Assembly: GCA_945949085.1 (NCBI GenBank)
Contig: CAMFDJ010000012.1
Coordinates: forward strand, 1 to 64,000
Reading direction: 5' to 3'
Origin: an uncultured Lachnospiraceae bacterium
GTDB taxonomy: Bacteria; Bacillota; Clostridia; Lachnospirales; Lachnospiraceae
DNA: 64,000 bases
Under the pieces are notes generated by a model. The model did not search any database and was not told the origin of the DNA. It saw nothing but the letters and a program-made list of their open reading frames with translations. Below, piece by piece: positions 27,127-35,589 of this stretch. How positions within the stretch are numbered: position 1 is the first letter of the stretch; each line of letters starts with the position of its first letter. The translations under genes and the position numbers were made by a program.

Positions 27127-29046
27127 ATGAAACAAAAGTATCGCGTGGAGATGGGAACGCCCGACCCTATGGGCGTTTCCGTTATGGAGAATCATATCCA
27201 TGTTGCAATAGCGTTTGCACGCAAACCGGTGAAGGAATGCGGCATCATCTTATATGACGGAAACAGGCTGATTGCCCGAATTGCCTTTCAGGAGAGCCTG
27301 ATGACAGGTCTGCTATATACGGTTTCTATCTACGGCATTTCGGCAAAGAAGCTTCGCTATCAGTTCTTTCTGGATGATGAGATTTTTGTGGATCCCTATG
27401 CCAAAAGGATCATCGGACGGGAAAAATGGGGCAGATATCAGGAGGCAGACAAGGCGCTCTGGGGAGAGGCGGCTTGCCCGGACGAAACATTTGACTGGTC
27501 AGGGGATACCTGCCTGCAGATCCCCTATGAGGATAGCATCTTATACAGTCTGCATGTCAGAGGATTTACAAAACATCCATCCTCAGGTGTACAGTGCAGA
27601 GGCACGTTTGAGGGGTTGACAGAAAAGATCCCCTATCTGAAAGAACTGGGGATTAATGCCATTCTCTGTATGCCATTTTATGAGTTTGATGAGGTGATCC
27701 GTAACCCGGCATATCAGGAAATCCCCACAAAACTGCAGGAATATATGACAGAGTCAGAGCCGGCATGGAAATATCGCATTAACTATTGGGGATTTGGCGA
27801 TAAAGGGAATTACTATATGGCACCAAAGGCAGCCTATGCAGCCGTGCCCGCTGATGCGGAAAGATCCCTGAAAAATATGGTAAAAGCAATGCATCAAAAC
27901 GGGATCGAAGTGCTGCAGCAGATATATTTTGCACCGGAGGTTTCTTTGGATTATATCAGAGATGTGCTTCGTTTCTGGGTGATGGAGTATCATCTGGACG
28001 GATTTCAGTTGCTTGGCACTTGTATTCCGGAGAGATTTCTTGCGCAGGACCCGATTCTCGGAAAGACAAAGCTCATCTTTGAAAAGACGGATGAAGCTGC
28101 CGGGCAGAGTGCATCCGGCAGAGGATACGAGAAGAATATGGCGCGTTATTCGGACGGATTTCGTTCAGATTGCCGCCGTTTTTTAAAAGGCGACGAAAAT
28201 ATGATCTATTCCATTTCACGTTATCTGATGGAGAGCAGCACGTCTGTTGGAGTGATCCATCACATCACAGATTACAGGGGTTTTACACTTATGGATCTTT
28301 TCTCTTACGAGAGAAAGCATAATGAGACAAACGGAGAAGGAAACAGAGACGGAAGTGACTATAATTTCAGCTGGAACTGCGGACAGGAGGGGGCAACCAG
28401 GAAGAAGACTGTGCTTGCACTGCGCCTCGCAGAACGCAAAAATGCGATGATCCTTCTGCTTTTGGGCAAGGCAACGCCGCTGCTGCTTGCCGGAGATGAG
28501 ATGGGACGTACGACAGGCGGAAATAACAATCCGTATTGTCAGGATAATAAGATCAACTGGCTGAATTGGAATCTGTTGGAATCGGACAAAGAATTTTTCG
28601 GGTTCGTCAGACAATGCATTGCATTTCGCAAGGCACACCCCGTCCTGCGCAGCAGTAGGGAAATGAAACTGATCGATACACTGTCCTGCGGTTATCCGGA
28701 TGTGTCGTTCCACAGTGAGCAGGCATGGTATACGCGGTTTGAAAGTTACAACAGACATCTTGGCATGCTGTACTGTGGTCTGTATGAAAAGACGGAAAGT
28801 GGGACGGATGATTTTATTTATCTGCTCATGAACATGCATTGGACCGACCATGCATTCGCGCTTGTGCAGCTGCCGGACGGTTATCGCTGGCGGGTAGCTT
28901 TTTCGACAAGGGATTTTGAGGAGAAAACAGTTCGGGCGCAGGAGAAGCAAGAGGGCAGAGCGAGCGTAACAGTGATGCCGCGCAGTATTGTGGTGCTGAC
29001 GGCATCAAAGGATAAAGAAGAAAACAGGAAGGAAGCAAAGGCATGA
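27127..29046 (+). CDS. isoamylase-like GH13 protein, probably catalytically inactive
   Basis: The product has 639 residues from ATG 27127, with AAGGAG 6 nt upstream; the ATG at 27106 lacks a site. Layout matches glycogen debranching isoamylases: a beta-sandwich CBM48-like N-terminus, then YSLHVRGFTKHPSSG, a (beta/alpha)8 barrel and a C-terminal sheet. The key residues are altered. The motif usually read as VDGFRFDLA is LDGFQLLGT here (Gln294, Leu296), so the invariant Arg and the nucleophile Asp are gone. The AHDGFTL motif reads TDYRGFTL, so the transition-state Asp is Arg384. The DVVYNH motif is missing. Only a Glu at the acid position (319) remains. This suggests a binding or regulatory protein rather than an enzyme. 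It overlaps the next gene by 4 bp. Confidence 0.8.
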   Translation: MKQKYRVEMGTPDPMGVSVMENHIHVAIAFARKPVKECGIILYDGNRLIARIAFQESLMTGLLYTVSIYGISAKKLRYQFFLDDEIFVDPYAKRIIGREKWGRYQEADKALWGEAACPDETFDWSGDTCLQIPYEDSILYSLHVRGFTKHPSSGVQCRGTFEGLTEKIPYLKELGINAILCMPFYEFDEVIRNPAYQEIPTKLQEYMTESEPAWKYRINYWGFGDKGNYYMAPKAAYAAVPADAERSLKNMVKAMHQNGIEVLQQIYFAPEVSLDYIRDVLRFWVMEYHLDGFQLLGTCIPERFLAQDPILGKTKLIFEKTDEAAGQSASGRGYEKNMARYSDGFRSDCRRFLKGDENMIYSISRYLMESSTSVGVIHHITDYRGFTLMDLFSYERKHNETNGEGNRDGSDYNFSWNCGQEGATRKKTVLALRLAERKNAMILLLLGKATPLLLAGDEMGRTTGGNNNPYCQDNKINWLNWNLLESDKEFFGFVRQCIAFRKAHPVLRSSREMKLIDTLSCGYPDVSFHSEQAWYTRFESYNRHLGMLYCGLYEKTESGTDDFIYLLMNMHWTDHAFALVQLPDGYRWRVAFSTRDFEEKTVRAQEKQEGRASVTVMPRSIVVLTASKDKEENRKEAKA

Positions 29047-29591
29047 AAGCATGGCAGCATTTTAAGACAGTCACATACCATAAATATCTTGTGATGAAGG
29101 GCTGTTTTGCGGTTGGTTTATATTGGCAGGGGATTGTCCATGATCTTTCCAAATATGCACCGGCAGAGTTCCTTGTGGGAGCCAGGTTTTATCAGGGGAA
29201 CAGAAGCCCAAACAATGCCGAGCGCGAGGCAAAGGGATATTCCTCCTCGTGGCTGCACCATAAAGGCAGGAACAAACATCATTATGAGTATTGGATTGAT
29301 TACAGCATGAAAGAGATTGAGGGCGGCATGCAGCCGGCACCGATGCCTGTGAGATATGTAGTGGAAATGTTTATGGACCGGATTGCGGCCAGCAAGGTCT
29401 ATAACAAGGAACACTATACCGACAGTGATCCGCTGCAATATTTCAGACGGGGGAAAAATGTGAACCTGATTCATCCAAAGACCTACAGGCAGCTCGAAAT
29501 CCTTTTGACGATGTTGGCAGAACATGGAGAGGCGTACACCTTTTCCTATATTCGCAACAGGATATTAAAGAAACATTTTATTCTCCGGTAG
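29043..29591 (+). CDS. DUF5662 family protein
   Basis: The product has 182 residues and shares an ATGA overlap with the GH13-like gene. Conserved His/Asp clusters are GIVHDLSKY, WLHHKGRNKHHYEYW and a later HPKTYRQLE, a spacing that resembles a metal-binding helical hydrolase fold. I recognise it as the DUF5662 family of Firmicutes and phages; no function is established. Translational coupling to the preceding protein suggests a linked role. Confidence 0.75.
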   Translation: MKAWQHFKTVTYHKYLVMKGCFAVGLYWQGIVHDLSKYAPAEFLVGARFYQGNRSPNNAEREAKGYSSSWLHHKGRNKHHYEYWIDYSMKEIEGGMQPAPMPVRYVVEMFMDRIAASKVYNKEHYTDSDPLQYFRRGKNVNLIHPKTYRQLEILLTMLAEHGEAYTFSYIRNRILKKHFILR

Positions 29592-29603
29592 ACATGCACA
29601 AAG

Positions 29604-29651
29604 AAGGTACCTCCTTCATAGGATGATAGCAGAACAAAGAGGAGGTACCTT
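29604..29651 (+). promoter_or_regulatory. 12-bp hairpin occluding the downstream ribosome binding site
   Basis: AAGGTACCTCCT (29604-29615) pairs perfectly with AGGAGGTACCTT (29640-29651) across a 24-nt loop. The 3' arm contains the AGGAGG of the Cys/Arg/Asp-repeat gene that starts at 29655. If formed in the mRNA it would block translation. Confidence 0.6.
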
Positions 29652-29654
29652 GCA

Positions 29655-29984
29655 ATGCATAATTGTATATGGATCATTTTGCTTTTATTGTGCTGTAACG
29701 GCGGCATGTGCTTAGGAGGCAGAGACTGCGACAGAGACTGCGGCAGAGACTGCGGCAGAGACCGGGATAGGGACAGAGACTGTGACAGAGACTGCGGTAG
29801 AAGGAGAATCGGAGACTGCGACAGAGATCGCGACAGAGGCAGAGACTGCGACAGGGATCGTGACAGAGACCGTGACAGAGACAGGGATAGAAGCAGAGAT
29901 TGTGACAGAGCTGTTGCTCCGATGCCAATCTACGGACCGGATTCCGGATGTGGCTGCAACGCTTCAGAAATGCAGTCAGAGTAG
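29655..29984 (+). CDS. small Cys/Arg/Asp-repeat protein
   Basis: The product has 109 residues. The N-terminus ([17 protein letters not shown]) is a short hydrophobic segment with Cys clusters, like those of small Cys-rich proteins found in clostridia. Residues about 22-86 are almost entirely Arg-Asp and Cys-Asp dipeptides; the tail [11 protein letters not shown] follows. AGGAGG lies 8 nt upstream but inside a strong hairpin. The repeat is encoded by a GACAGAGACTGCGG-like DNA repeat, so length variation is likely. A link to spore coat or surface is only a guess; it could bind metal. Confidence 0.65.
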   Translation: MHNCIWIILLLLCCNGGMCLGGRDCDRDCGRDCGRDRDRDRDCDRDCGRRRIGDCDRDRDRGRDCDRDRDRDRDRDRDRSRDCDRAVAPMPIYGPDSGCGCNASEMQSE

Positions 29985-30133
29985 AGGACGGCGTGACAGC
30001 AAAAGAGAAATGAAACGGAAAATGAGGTAGAAGTATTTGACAGAAGGTCTGGTATGACGGAGAAAATCTGTGATATCAGATCTTTTTTTGTGCGTTTCAT
30101 TGTAATTTAAACGCACTGAGACGGGAAAGATAC

Positions 30134-30162
30134 TTAACAAAGAAAATGGAGTGTGTTATGAT
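30134..30162 (+). promoter_or_regulatory. sigma-A promoter of the lactonase-like gene
   Basis: TTAACA (30134-30139), a 17-bp spacer and TATGAT (30157-30162) lie 36 bp upstream of the start at 30198. Confidence 0.65.
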
Positions 30163-30197
30163 GGATACGAAAATATCTGACACAGTAGGAGGACAAG

Positions 30198-31253
30198 ATG
30201 GCAAGAGCAAAATATGTCGCATATGTTTCCACATATACCATGGGCGATAACCATGGAATAAAAATATTTGATGTAGATATGAAGAATGGCAGATTTATCG
30301 CAAAGGACGAGATTGAGATTACCAATTCTTCTTACATCACGATGTCTCATAATGAAAAATACCTGTATTCCATTACTGATTTTGGCGTGGAGTCCTATCT
30401 GATTGGTGCGGACGGTTCCCTGACTTCTCTCAATCATGCCTCTATCAATGGCATGAGAGGTTGTTATCTTTCCACCGATTATGAAGAAAAATTCTTGTTT
30501 GTTGCAGGCTATCACGATGGCAAGATCACCGTTCTGCGCCTGAATGAGGATGGCAGCATCGGTGCTATCACAGATGAGATCTTCCACAAAGGACTCGGAA
30601 GCATCGCAGAGCGTAATTTCAGACCGCATGTGAACTGTGTGAAGATGACACGCGATAACAAATATCTGATGGCGGCGGATCTGGGCATGGATCATGTATA
30701 TGTATATGCGCTGAATCATGAGACGGGTAAACTTAAGCTCGCCGATGTTATCCGCAGCGAAATGGAATCTGCACCCCGTCATATCAAGATGACAAAGGAT
30801 GGAAAATTCCTCTATATTGTGCATGAATTGAAGAACTATATTGATGTATATTCCTACAAGGAAGAGAATAATAATCCATATTTTAATAAGATTCAGAATA
30901 TTTCCACACTCAATGATTACCATGCCGGCGGTTCTGCGGCAAGTGCACTGAATTTTTCTGCCGATGAAAAATATCTTGTAACCTCAAATGCGGGAGATAA
31001 CAGTGTGACAGTCTATAAGATCGATCATGCAACCGGAGAGCTTGACAAGCTGCTATGCCTGCCGATCAGTGGGGATTATCCCAAGGATGCCAGTCTTTTC
31101 CCGGATAACAAGCACCTGGTCAGCCTGAATCATGAGTCAGGCACCATGACTTTCTTTACGGTGGATCTGGAGAAGGGGCTGATCGTCATGAACGGAAAGG
31201 AAATGAAGATAGATAAGCCCAACTGCGTCATTTTCCACAAGATCACGGAGTAA
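30198..31253 (+). CDS. lactonase family beta-propeller protein (6-phosphogluconolactonase-like)
   Basis: The product has 351 residues with no signal peptide. Seven blade-like repeats of the YVSTYTMGDNHGIKIFDVD type run through the protein (for example YLYSITDFGVESYLI, FLFVAGYHDGKITVLRL, YLVTSNAGDNSVTVYKID). This is the cycloisomerase/Pgl-like COG2706 family. The best-known member hydrolyses 6-phosphogluconolactone; many members have other or unknown substrates. AGGAGG is 7 nt upstream. It is a single gene between a promoter and a bidirectional terminator. Confidence 0.85.
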   Translation: MARAKYVAYVSTYTMGDNHGIKIFDVDMKNGRFIAKDEIEITNSSYITMSHNEKYLYSITDFGVESYLIGADGSLTSLNHASINGMRGCYLSTDYEEKFLFVAGYHDGKITVLRLNEDGSIGAITDEIFHKGLGSIAERNFRPHVNCVKMTRDNKYLMAADLGMDHVYVYALNHETGKLKLADVIRSEMESAPRHIKMTKDGKFLYIVHELKNYIDVYSYKEENNNPYFNKIQNISTLNDYHAGGSAASALNFSADEKYLVTSNAGDNSVTVYKIDHATGELDKLLCLPISGDYPKDASLFPDNKHLVSLNHESGTMTFFTVDLEKGLIVMNGKEMKIDKPNCVIFHKITE

Positions 31254-31372
31254 GTGTATGAGAGGAATGAAACTGGAATGCAATCGCTGCTTATCATATC
31301 TAACCGGAGGCAATAGATTGAGAACTCTGCCACATGGAAATTACCGTTAGTGAAAGGGTTAATGATTGAAAA

Positions 31373-31404
31373 GAGCATGGACGATCAGTCCATGCTCAAT
31401 TTTT
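31373..31404. terminator. bidirectional terminator between lactonase-like and ABC-F genes
   Basis: A perfect 10-bp stem GAGCATGGAC / GTCCATGCTC with loop GATCA is followed by AATTTTT on the plus strand and TTTTC on the minus strand. The ABC-F stop codon lies inside the hairpin. Confidence 0.85.
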
Positions 31405-33367
31405 CCCATTCATCATATTTTCCCGCAAGTTCCTCGGAGAGTGCTGTATGCCGACTTGTCAGCTCCTGAAGCTTCACAGAATTTGTCGCATTGACCGGAT
31501 CGGCAATCTGTTCGTTCAGCTTAGCAATCAGTTCCTCAAGCTCAGCGATTCTATCTTCACAGCGTTTGATCGCATTTTCCTTTTTGCGCTGCTGTGCCTT
31601 TTCTGCCTTTTGCTCCTCCCAGGAGAGCTTGCCTTGGGAAGAATCTGCCATGTCGGACCGGCTACTATCGGCAGAGACCGAATCCGGGATATTCTTAGCC
31701 CCCGAGAAAACCATATGTCCGCTGCGGCTTTCATCAGCAGTTTCACCGGTCAGCTTCTCCACAGCATCTCTTTTTTCCAGATAATAATCATAATTTCCGC
31801 CAAAGGAATAGAAGTGCTGGCCGGAAAGATCCAGAATTCTGGTGGCTGTGCGGTTGACAAAATAGCGGTCATGGGAGACGTATAATACGGTTCCCTCGTA
31901 CCTGTTCAGCGCCTGCTCCAGTATTTCTTTTGAAGTGATGTCCAGATGGTTGGTTGGCTCATCCAGGATCAGGAAGTTAGCGTTAGATAACATAAGCTTT
32001 GCCAAGGAGACGCGTCCCCGTTCGCCGCCGCTAAGTGCCCGAATCTGCTTAAAGACATCATCACCCGTAAACAGAAAGGCTGCCAGTGTATTGCGGATCT
32101 GTGTATTTGTCAGTGTCGGGTAATCATCGGATATTTCTTCAAATAATGTTTTTTCTTCGTGCAGCACATGGTGTTCCTGATCATAATAGCCAATCTCAAC
32201 CTTGGTGCCCAAAATGATCTGACCGCTGTCAGGTCGTTCCAGTCCATTGATCATTTTAAGGAGTGTTGTCTTGCCTGTGCCGTTATCTCCTATGATGGCA
32301 ACATGTTCGCCGCGCCCTATCTCGATATCGGTATCGGTAAAGAGCGTCAGTCCCGGGAATCCTTTTGACAATCCTTGTATGCTGAGTACATCATTGCCGC
32401 TTGTAATGCGGGGAGCCAGTGTCAGACGCATATCGTCTTTTACTTCAGTGGGTTTTTCAAGTCGCTCTATCTTGTCAAGCGCTTTTTCACGGCTTTCCGC
32501 ACGTTTGATCGATTTTTCCCTGTTAAAAGATTTGAGTTTATCAATGACCTGCTGCTGGTGGCGAATCTCAGCCTGCTGTTTCATGTAGGCGGCGATGCGC
32601 TCATTGCGAAGCTGCGCGGCTTTCATGGCGAACTGTGTGTAATTTCCCTGATAGGAGCGAACCTCACCGTTATCAATGGAAATCACTTTCGAGACAATGC
32701 GGTCAAGAAAGTATCGGTCGTGTGAGACGATGAGAACAGCCCCTTTGTAATTCATCAGATACGTTTCCAGCCAGCTTATCGATGTGATATCCAGATGGTT
32801 GGTGGGCTCATCCAGGATGATGAGATCAGGACTTTCCAACAGCAGCTTTGCCAGTGCGACGCGGGTTTTCTGCCCGCCTGAAAGAGTGGCAATGGACTTG
32901 TCATAATCGGCCTCTTCAAATCCAAGCCCTTTCAGCACACCGCCAAGCTCACTTTTGTACCGGTATCCGTCACGCGCTTCAAAATCTGCAGTCTTTGCAG
33001 TATAGAGCTGCATTAAACGCTCCAGATCCGCCCCCTGGGAATGTTTCATATCTGTCTCGATTTGGCGGAGTTCTGCCTCCAGATCAATCAGGTCCTGCTT
33101 GACGGAGAGGAGTTCTTCGTAAATTGTGCGGCTGATGTCAAGAGTAACCTGCTGAGAGAGATATCCGATACTTTTGCCTTTGGAGAGAGTAACATTGCCT
33201 TCGTCTGCAGGCATTTCACCGACAATCATGCGAAGGAGTGTCGTCTTGCCTGCACCGTTAATGCCGACGATGGCAGCCTTTTCGTGATCTTCTATATGGA
33301 AGGAGGCCTGCCTGATGACAGGAACCTCATGAAAGCTTTTTGATAGGTTGGAACAGGATAGTATCAT
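31385..33367 (-). CDS. ABC-F family ATP-binding protein
   Basis: The product has 660 residues with two ATPase cassettes and no membrane part. Cassette 1 has GINGAGKTT, LSGGQKTRVALA and LIILDEPTNHLD; cassette 2 has GDNGTGKTT, LSGGERGRVSLA and FLILDEPTNHLD. A charged linker (about 240-310) joins them, and a coiled-coil tail (about 585-655) follows a Ser-rich stretch. ABC-F proteins act on ribosomes: housekeeping translation factors or antibiotic-protection proteins. The layout with a C-terminal coiled coil resembles the YdiF/Uup group, so housekeeping is more likely than resistance. Confidence 0.92.
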   Translation of the reverse strand: MILSCSNLSKSFHEVPVIRQASFHIEDHEKAAIVGINGAGKTTLLRMIVGEMPADEGNVTLSKGKSIGYLSQQVTLDISRTIYEELLSVKQDLIDLEAELRQIETDMKHSQGADLERLMQLYTAKTADFEARDGYRYKSELGGVLKGLGFEEADYDKSIATLSGGQKTRVALAKLLLESPDLIILDEPTNHLDITSISWLETYLMNYKGAVLIVSHDRYFLDRIVSKVISIDNGEVRSYQGNYTQFAMKAAQLRNERIAAYMKQQAEIRHQQQVIDKLKSFNREKSIKRAESREKALDKIERLEKPTEVKDDMRLTLAPRITSGNDVLSIQGLSKGFPGLTLFTDTDIEIGRGEHVAIIGDNGTGKTTLLKMINGLERPDSGQIILGTKVEIGYYDQEHHVLHEEKTLFEEISDDYPTLTNTQIRNTLAAFLFTGDDVFKQIRALSGGERGRVSLAKLMLSNANFLILDEPTNHLDITSKEILEQALNRYEGTVLYVSHDRYFVNRTATRILDLSGQHFYSFGGNYDYYLEKRDAVEKLTGETADESRSGHMVFSGAKNIPDSVSADSSRSDMADSSQGKLSWEEQKAEKAQQRKKENAIKRCEDRIAELEELIAKLNEQIADPVNATNSVKLQELTSRHTALSEELAGKYDEWEKLSMD

Positions 33368-33499
33368 ATCATTTCCTCATTTCGTTAAAATACATTCAAG
33401 GCTACTATAACAGAAATGCAGATTGTAAACAAGCGGAAACAGCAGAGGAATCATGTGAATGACAGCATTACTGCAGCACCGGTATCCGGTGAAAAATGA

Positions 33500-33528
33500 T
33501 TGAAAAAAAGACAAAAAACGGTTATACT
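33500..33528 (+). promoter_or_regulatory. sigma-A promoter of the cupin-rubredoxin-rubrerythrin operon
   Basis: TTGAAA (33500-33505), a 17-bp spacer and TATACT (33523-33528) lie about 40 bp upstream of the first start. Confidence 0.7.
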
Positions 33529-33569
33529 AAGAGACAGAAGCGTGACAAGGCAGACAGGAGGAGATGGCG

Positions 33570-33899
33570 ATGATCATTCAATTTGAACAGGTAACGCAGC
33601 AGACAATCCCGAATTTTAAGGGCGGCGAGAAGGAATTTAAAACGCATATGTTTTCTGATGAAGCGGTTAAGATCATGCGCGCATCTTTGGAGCCGGGTGC
33701 CAGTATCGGATTTCACAGGCATGAGACCAATTGTGAGATTATTTTTATGCTGGAAGGAACCGGTGTTATCCTCTTTGACGACAGCAAAGAGATTCTGCAA
33801 GCCGGGGAATGTCACTATTGTCCCAAGGGACACAGCCACAGTCTGAGAAATGAAAGTGACGAGACGATTACATTTTATGCAGTCGTTCCGGAACAATAA
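33570..33899 (+). CDS. cupin domain protein
   Basis: The product has 109 residues from ATG 33570, 8 nt after GGAGG; the ATG at 33564 is too close to that site. A single cupin barrel with metal-binding motif 1 GFHRHETNCEIIFMLEG and motif 2 AGECHYCPKGHSHSL is evident. Small cupins of this type bind divalent metal and often small molecules or act in stress response. It leads an operon with a rubredoxin flavoprotein and rubrerythrin, so a role in oxygen or peroxide tolerance is plausible. Confidence 0.85.
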   Translation: MIIQFEQVTQQTIPNFKGGEKEFKTHMFSDEAVKIMRASLEPGASIGFHRHETNCEIIFMLEGTGVILFDDSKEILQAGECHYCPKGHSHSLRNESDETITFYAVVPEQ

Positions 33900-33923
33900 A
33901 ATAAGTGATTGAAGGAGGATAAG

Positions 33924-34529
33924 ATGGACAAGAAAGCAATGTATAACCTTACTTACGGACTGTTTATTTTAACTGCAAAAGAAGGTGAGAAGGACAATGG
34001 ATGTATCGTCAATACTGTTATGCAGGTGACGACAGACCCGAACCGCATCATTGTCGCAGTCAATAAACAGAACTACACACACGATATGATTGTCAGGACA
34101 GGTACATTTAATGTTTCCATTCTGACTGAGCAGTCAAAATTTGAGACGTATAAGCACTGGGGATTCCAGAGTGGAGCCGACGTGGATAAGACAGAGGCAA
34201 TTTCGTTTAAACGAAGTGAAAACGGGCTCATTTATCTGGCGGAGGAGACAAATGCATATCTTTCTGCAAAGGTAGTTTCCGCAACAGATCTCGGTACACA
34301 TACCTTATTCCTTGCGGATGTAACGGATGGAGCGGTTCTGTCAGAGGATCCGTCAGTCACCTACAGCTACTATCAGAAAAATATCAAAACGGCACCGCCG
34401 AAGACAGATGAAAAGAAGAAGGGCTTTATCTGTACCGTGTGCGGCTATATCTATGAGGGAGAAACCCTTCCTGAGGATTTCATCTGCCCATGGTGTAAAC
34501 ATCCGGCATCAGATTTTAAACCATTATAA
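33924..34529 (+). CDS. high-molecular-weight rubredoxin (flavin reductase-rubredoxin fusion)
   Basis: The product has 201 residues from ATG 33924 with AAGGAGG 7 nt upstream. Residues 1-150 are an FMN-binding split-barrel flavin reductase (NGCIVNTVMQVTTDP). Residues about 160-201 form a rubredoxin with two CxxC motifs (FICTVCGYIYEG and FICPWCKHP). In acetogens and related anaerobes such Hrb proteins pass electrons from NAD(P)H to diiron oxidoreductases that remove O2, NO or peroxide. The next gene, rubrerythrin, is a natural partner. Confidence 0.9.
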   Translation: MDKKAMYNLTYGLFILTAKEGEKDNGCIVNTVMQVTTDPNRIIVAVNKQNYTHDMIVRTGTFNVSILTEQSKFETYKHWGFQSGADVDKTEAISFKRSENGLIYLAEETNAYLSAKVVSATDLGTHTLFLADVTDGAVLSEDPSVTYSYYQKNIKTAPPKTDEKKKGFICTVCGYIYEGETLPEDFICPWCKHPASDFKPL

Positions 34530-34555
34530 AAACATAAAATATGGAGGTATGAAAA

Positions 34556-35092
34556 ATGAGTAAATACGAAGGAACCAAGACAGAGCAGAACCTGATGGCA
34601 GCATTTGCCGGAGAATCACAGGCGAGAAACAAATACACCTATTTTGCATCTGTAGCTAAGAAGGAAGGCTATGAGCAGATCAGCGCATTGTTCCAGAAGA
34701 CGGCTGACAATGAGAAAGAGCATGCCAAGATGTGGTTCAAGGAGCTTCAGGGCATCGGTGATACGGCACAGAATCTTGAGGCAGCTGCAGACGGCGAAAA
34801 TTACGAGTGGACAGATATGTATGAAGGCTTTGCAAAGACTGCTGAGGAAGAAGGTTTCCCGGAACTTGCAGAGAAGTTCAGAGGTGTAGCAGCAATTGAG
34901 AAGCATCACGAGGAGAGATACAGAGCACTTCTTCAGAATGTGGAGACAAAGGCTGTATTTGAGAAGAGCGAAGTAAAGGTATGGGAGTGCCGCAACTGTG
35001 GTCACATCGTGGTTGGCACAAAGGCACCGGATGTATGTCCTGTATGTAATCATCCACAGAGTTACTTTGAGGTACATGCAGAGAACTATTAG
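34556..35092 (+). CDS. rbr: rubrerythrin
   Basis: The product has 178 residues. The four-helix diiron domain shows the ligand motifs [28 protein letters not shown] and IEKHHEERY. The C-terminal rubredoxin-like domain has CRNCGHIV and CPVCNHP. Rubrerythrins reduce hydrogen peroxide to water in anaerobes, with electrons from rubredoxin. It is 26 bp downstream of the Hrb gene in a cupin-hrb-rbr operon. GGAGG lies 9 nt upstream of the start. Confidence 0.95.
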   Translation: MSKYEGTKTEQNLMAAFAGESQARNKYTYFASVAKKEGYEQISALFQKTADNEKEHAKMWFKELQGIGDTAQNLEAAADGENYEWTDMYEGFAKTAEEEGFPELAEKFRGVAAIEKHHEERYRALLQNVETKAVFEKSEVKVWECRNCGHIVVGTKAPDVCPVCNHPQSYFEVHAENY

Positions 35093-35113
35093 GATGAATA
35101 TGTAAAATTAGAC

Positions 35114-35142
35114 TTGTTTTATTTCCTTTCCTGTGATAGAAT
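35114..35142 (+). promoter_or_regulatory. sigma-A promoter of secG
   Basis: TTGTTT (35114-35119), a 17-bp spacer and TAGAAT (35137-35142) lie 33 bp upstream of the secG start. Confidence 0.55.
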
Positions 35143-35175
35143 AGCTATTGTTTGTGACAATAGGAGGTTTTTGAA

Positions 35176-35415
35176 ATGAGCGTTATCAGAATCATTTTGA
35201 CAGTTTTATTCATTATTGATTGTATCGGTTTGACCGTTTTAGTTTTAATGCAGGAAGGAAAGAGCGCTGGACTTGGTACGATTGGCGGTGCTGCAGAGAG
35301 CTACTGGGGAAAGAATAAAGGTCGTTCCATGGAAGGCCTTTTGGTAAAGATCACTAGAATCATGGCCATTTTATTCATCGTACTCGCAGTTGTTCTGAAC
35401 ATCAACAAGTTCTAA
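35176..35415 (+). CDS. secG: preprotein translocase subunit SecG
   Basis: The product has 79 residues with two membrane segments (about 3-22 and 59-76) joined by the conserved loop LMQEGKSAGLGTIGGAAES. It is the small, non-essential subunit of the SecYEG channel in the cytoplasmic membrane. The order secG-rnr-smpB-ssrA is a conserved Firmicute arrangement. AGGAGG lies 8 nt upstream. Confidence 0.92.
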   Translation: MSVIRIILTVLFIIDCIGLTVLVLMQEGKSAGLGTIGGAAESYWGKNKGRSMEGLLVKITRIMAILFIVLAVVLNINKF

Positions 35416-35444
35416 TCTGACAGGTTGTATAAAAAGTATGTTAG

Positions 35445-35478
35445 GCACTCTGGATTCCAAATTCAGGGTGCTATTTTT
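35445..35478 (+). terminator. intrinsic terminator after secG
   Basis: GCACTCTG pairs with CAGGGTGC (one G-T pair) around an 11-nt loop and is followed by TATTTTT. The remaining 35479-35589 gap holds an imperfect GTATGT...ACATAC dyad and no gene. Confidence 0.7.
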
Positions 35479-35589
35479 GATTGCGAGGAAGGAAAATGAG
35501 CACGAGCGGAGTAATGTATGTATGAGTGCGAAGCGCGACATACTAGTATAGCGTAGCAGCAGATTTTGCAAATTGTAAGGAAGTAACAG

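Noticed and set aside
29674..29928. Cys/Leu-rich minus-strand frame opposite the Cys/Arg/Asp-repeat gene
   Set aside because: It is the complement of the repeat; the plus-strand frame has a ribosome binding site and a sensible N-terminus.
30066..30091. Terminator before the lactonase-like gene
   Set aside because: The stem ATCTG / CAGAT is only 5 bp, so despite the T run I did not list it.
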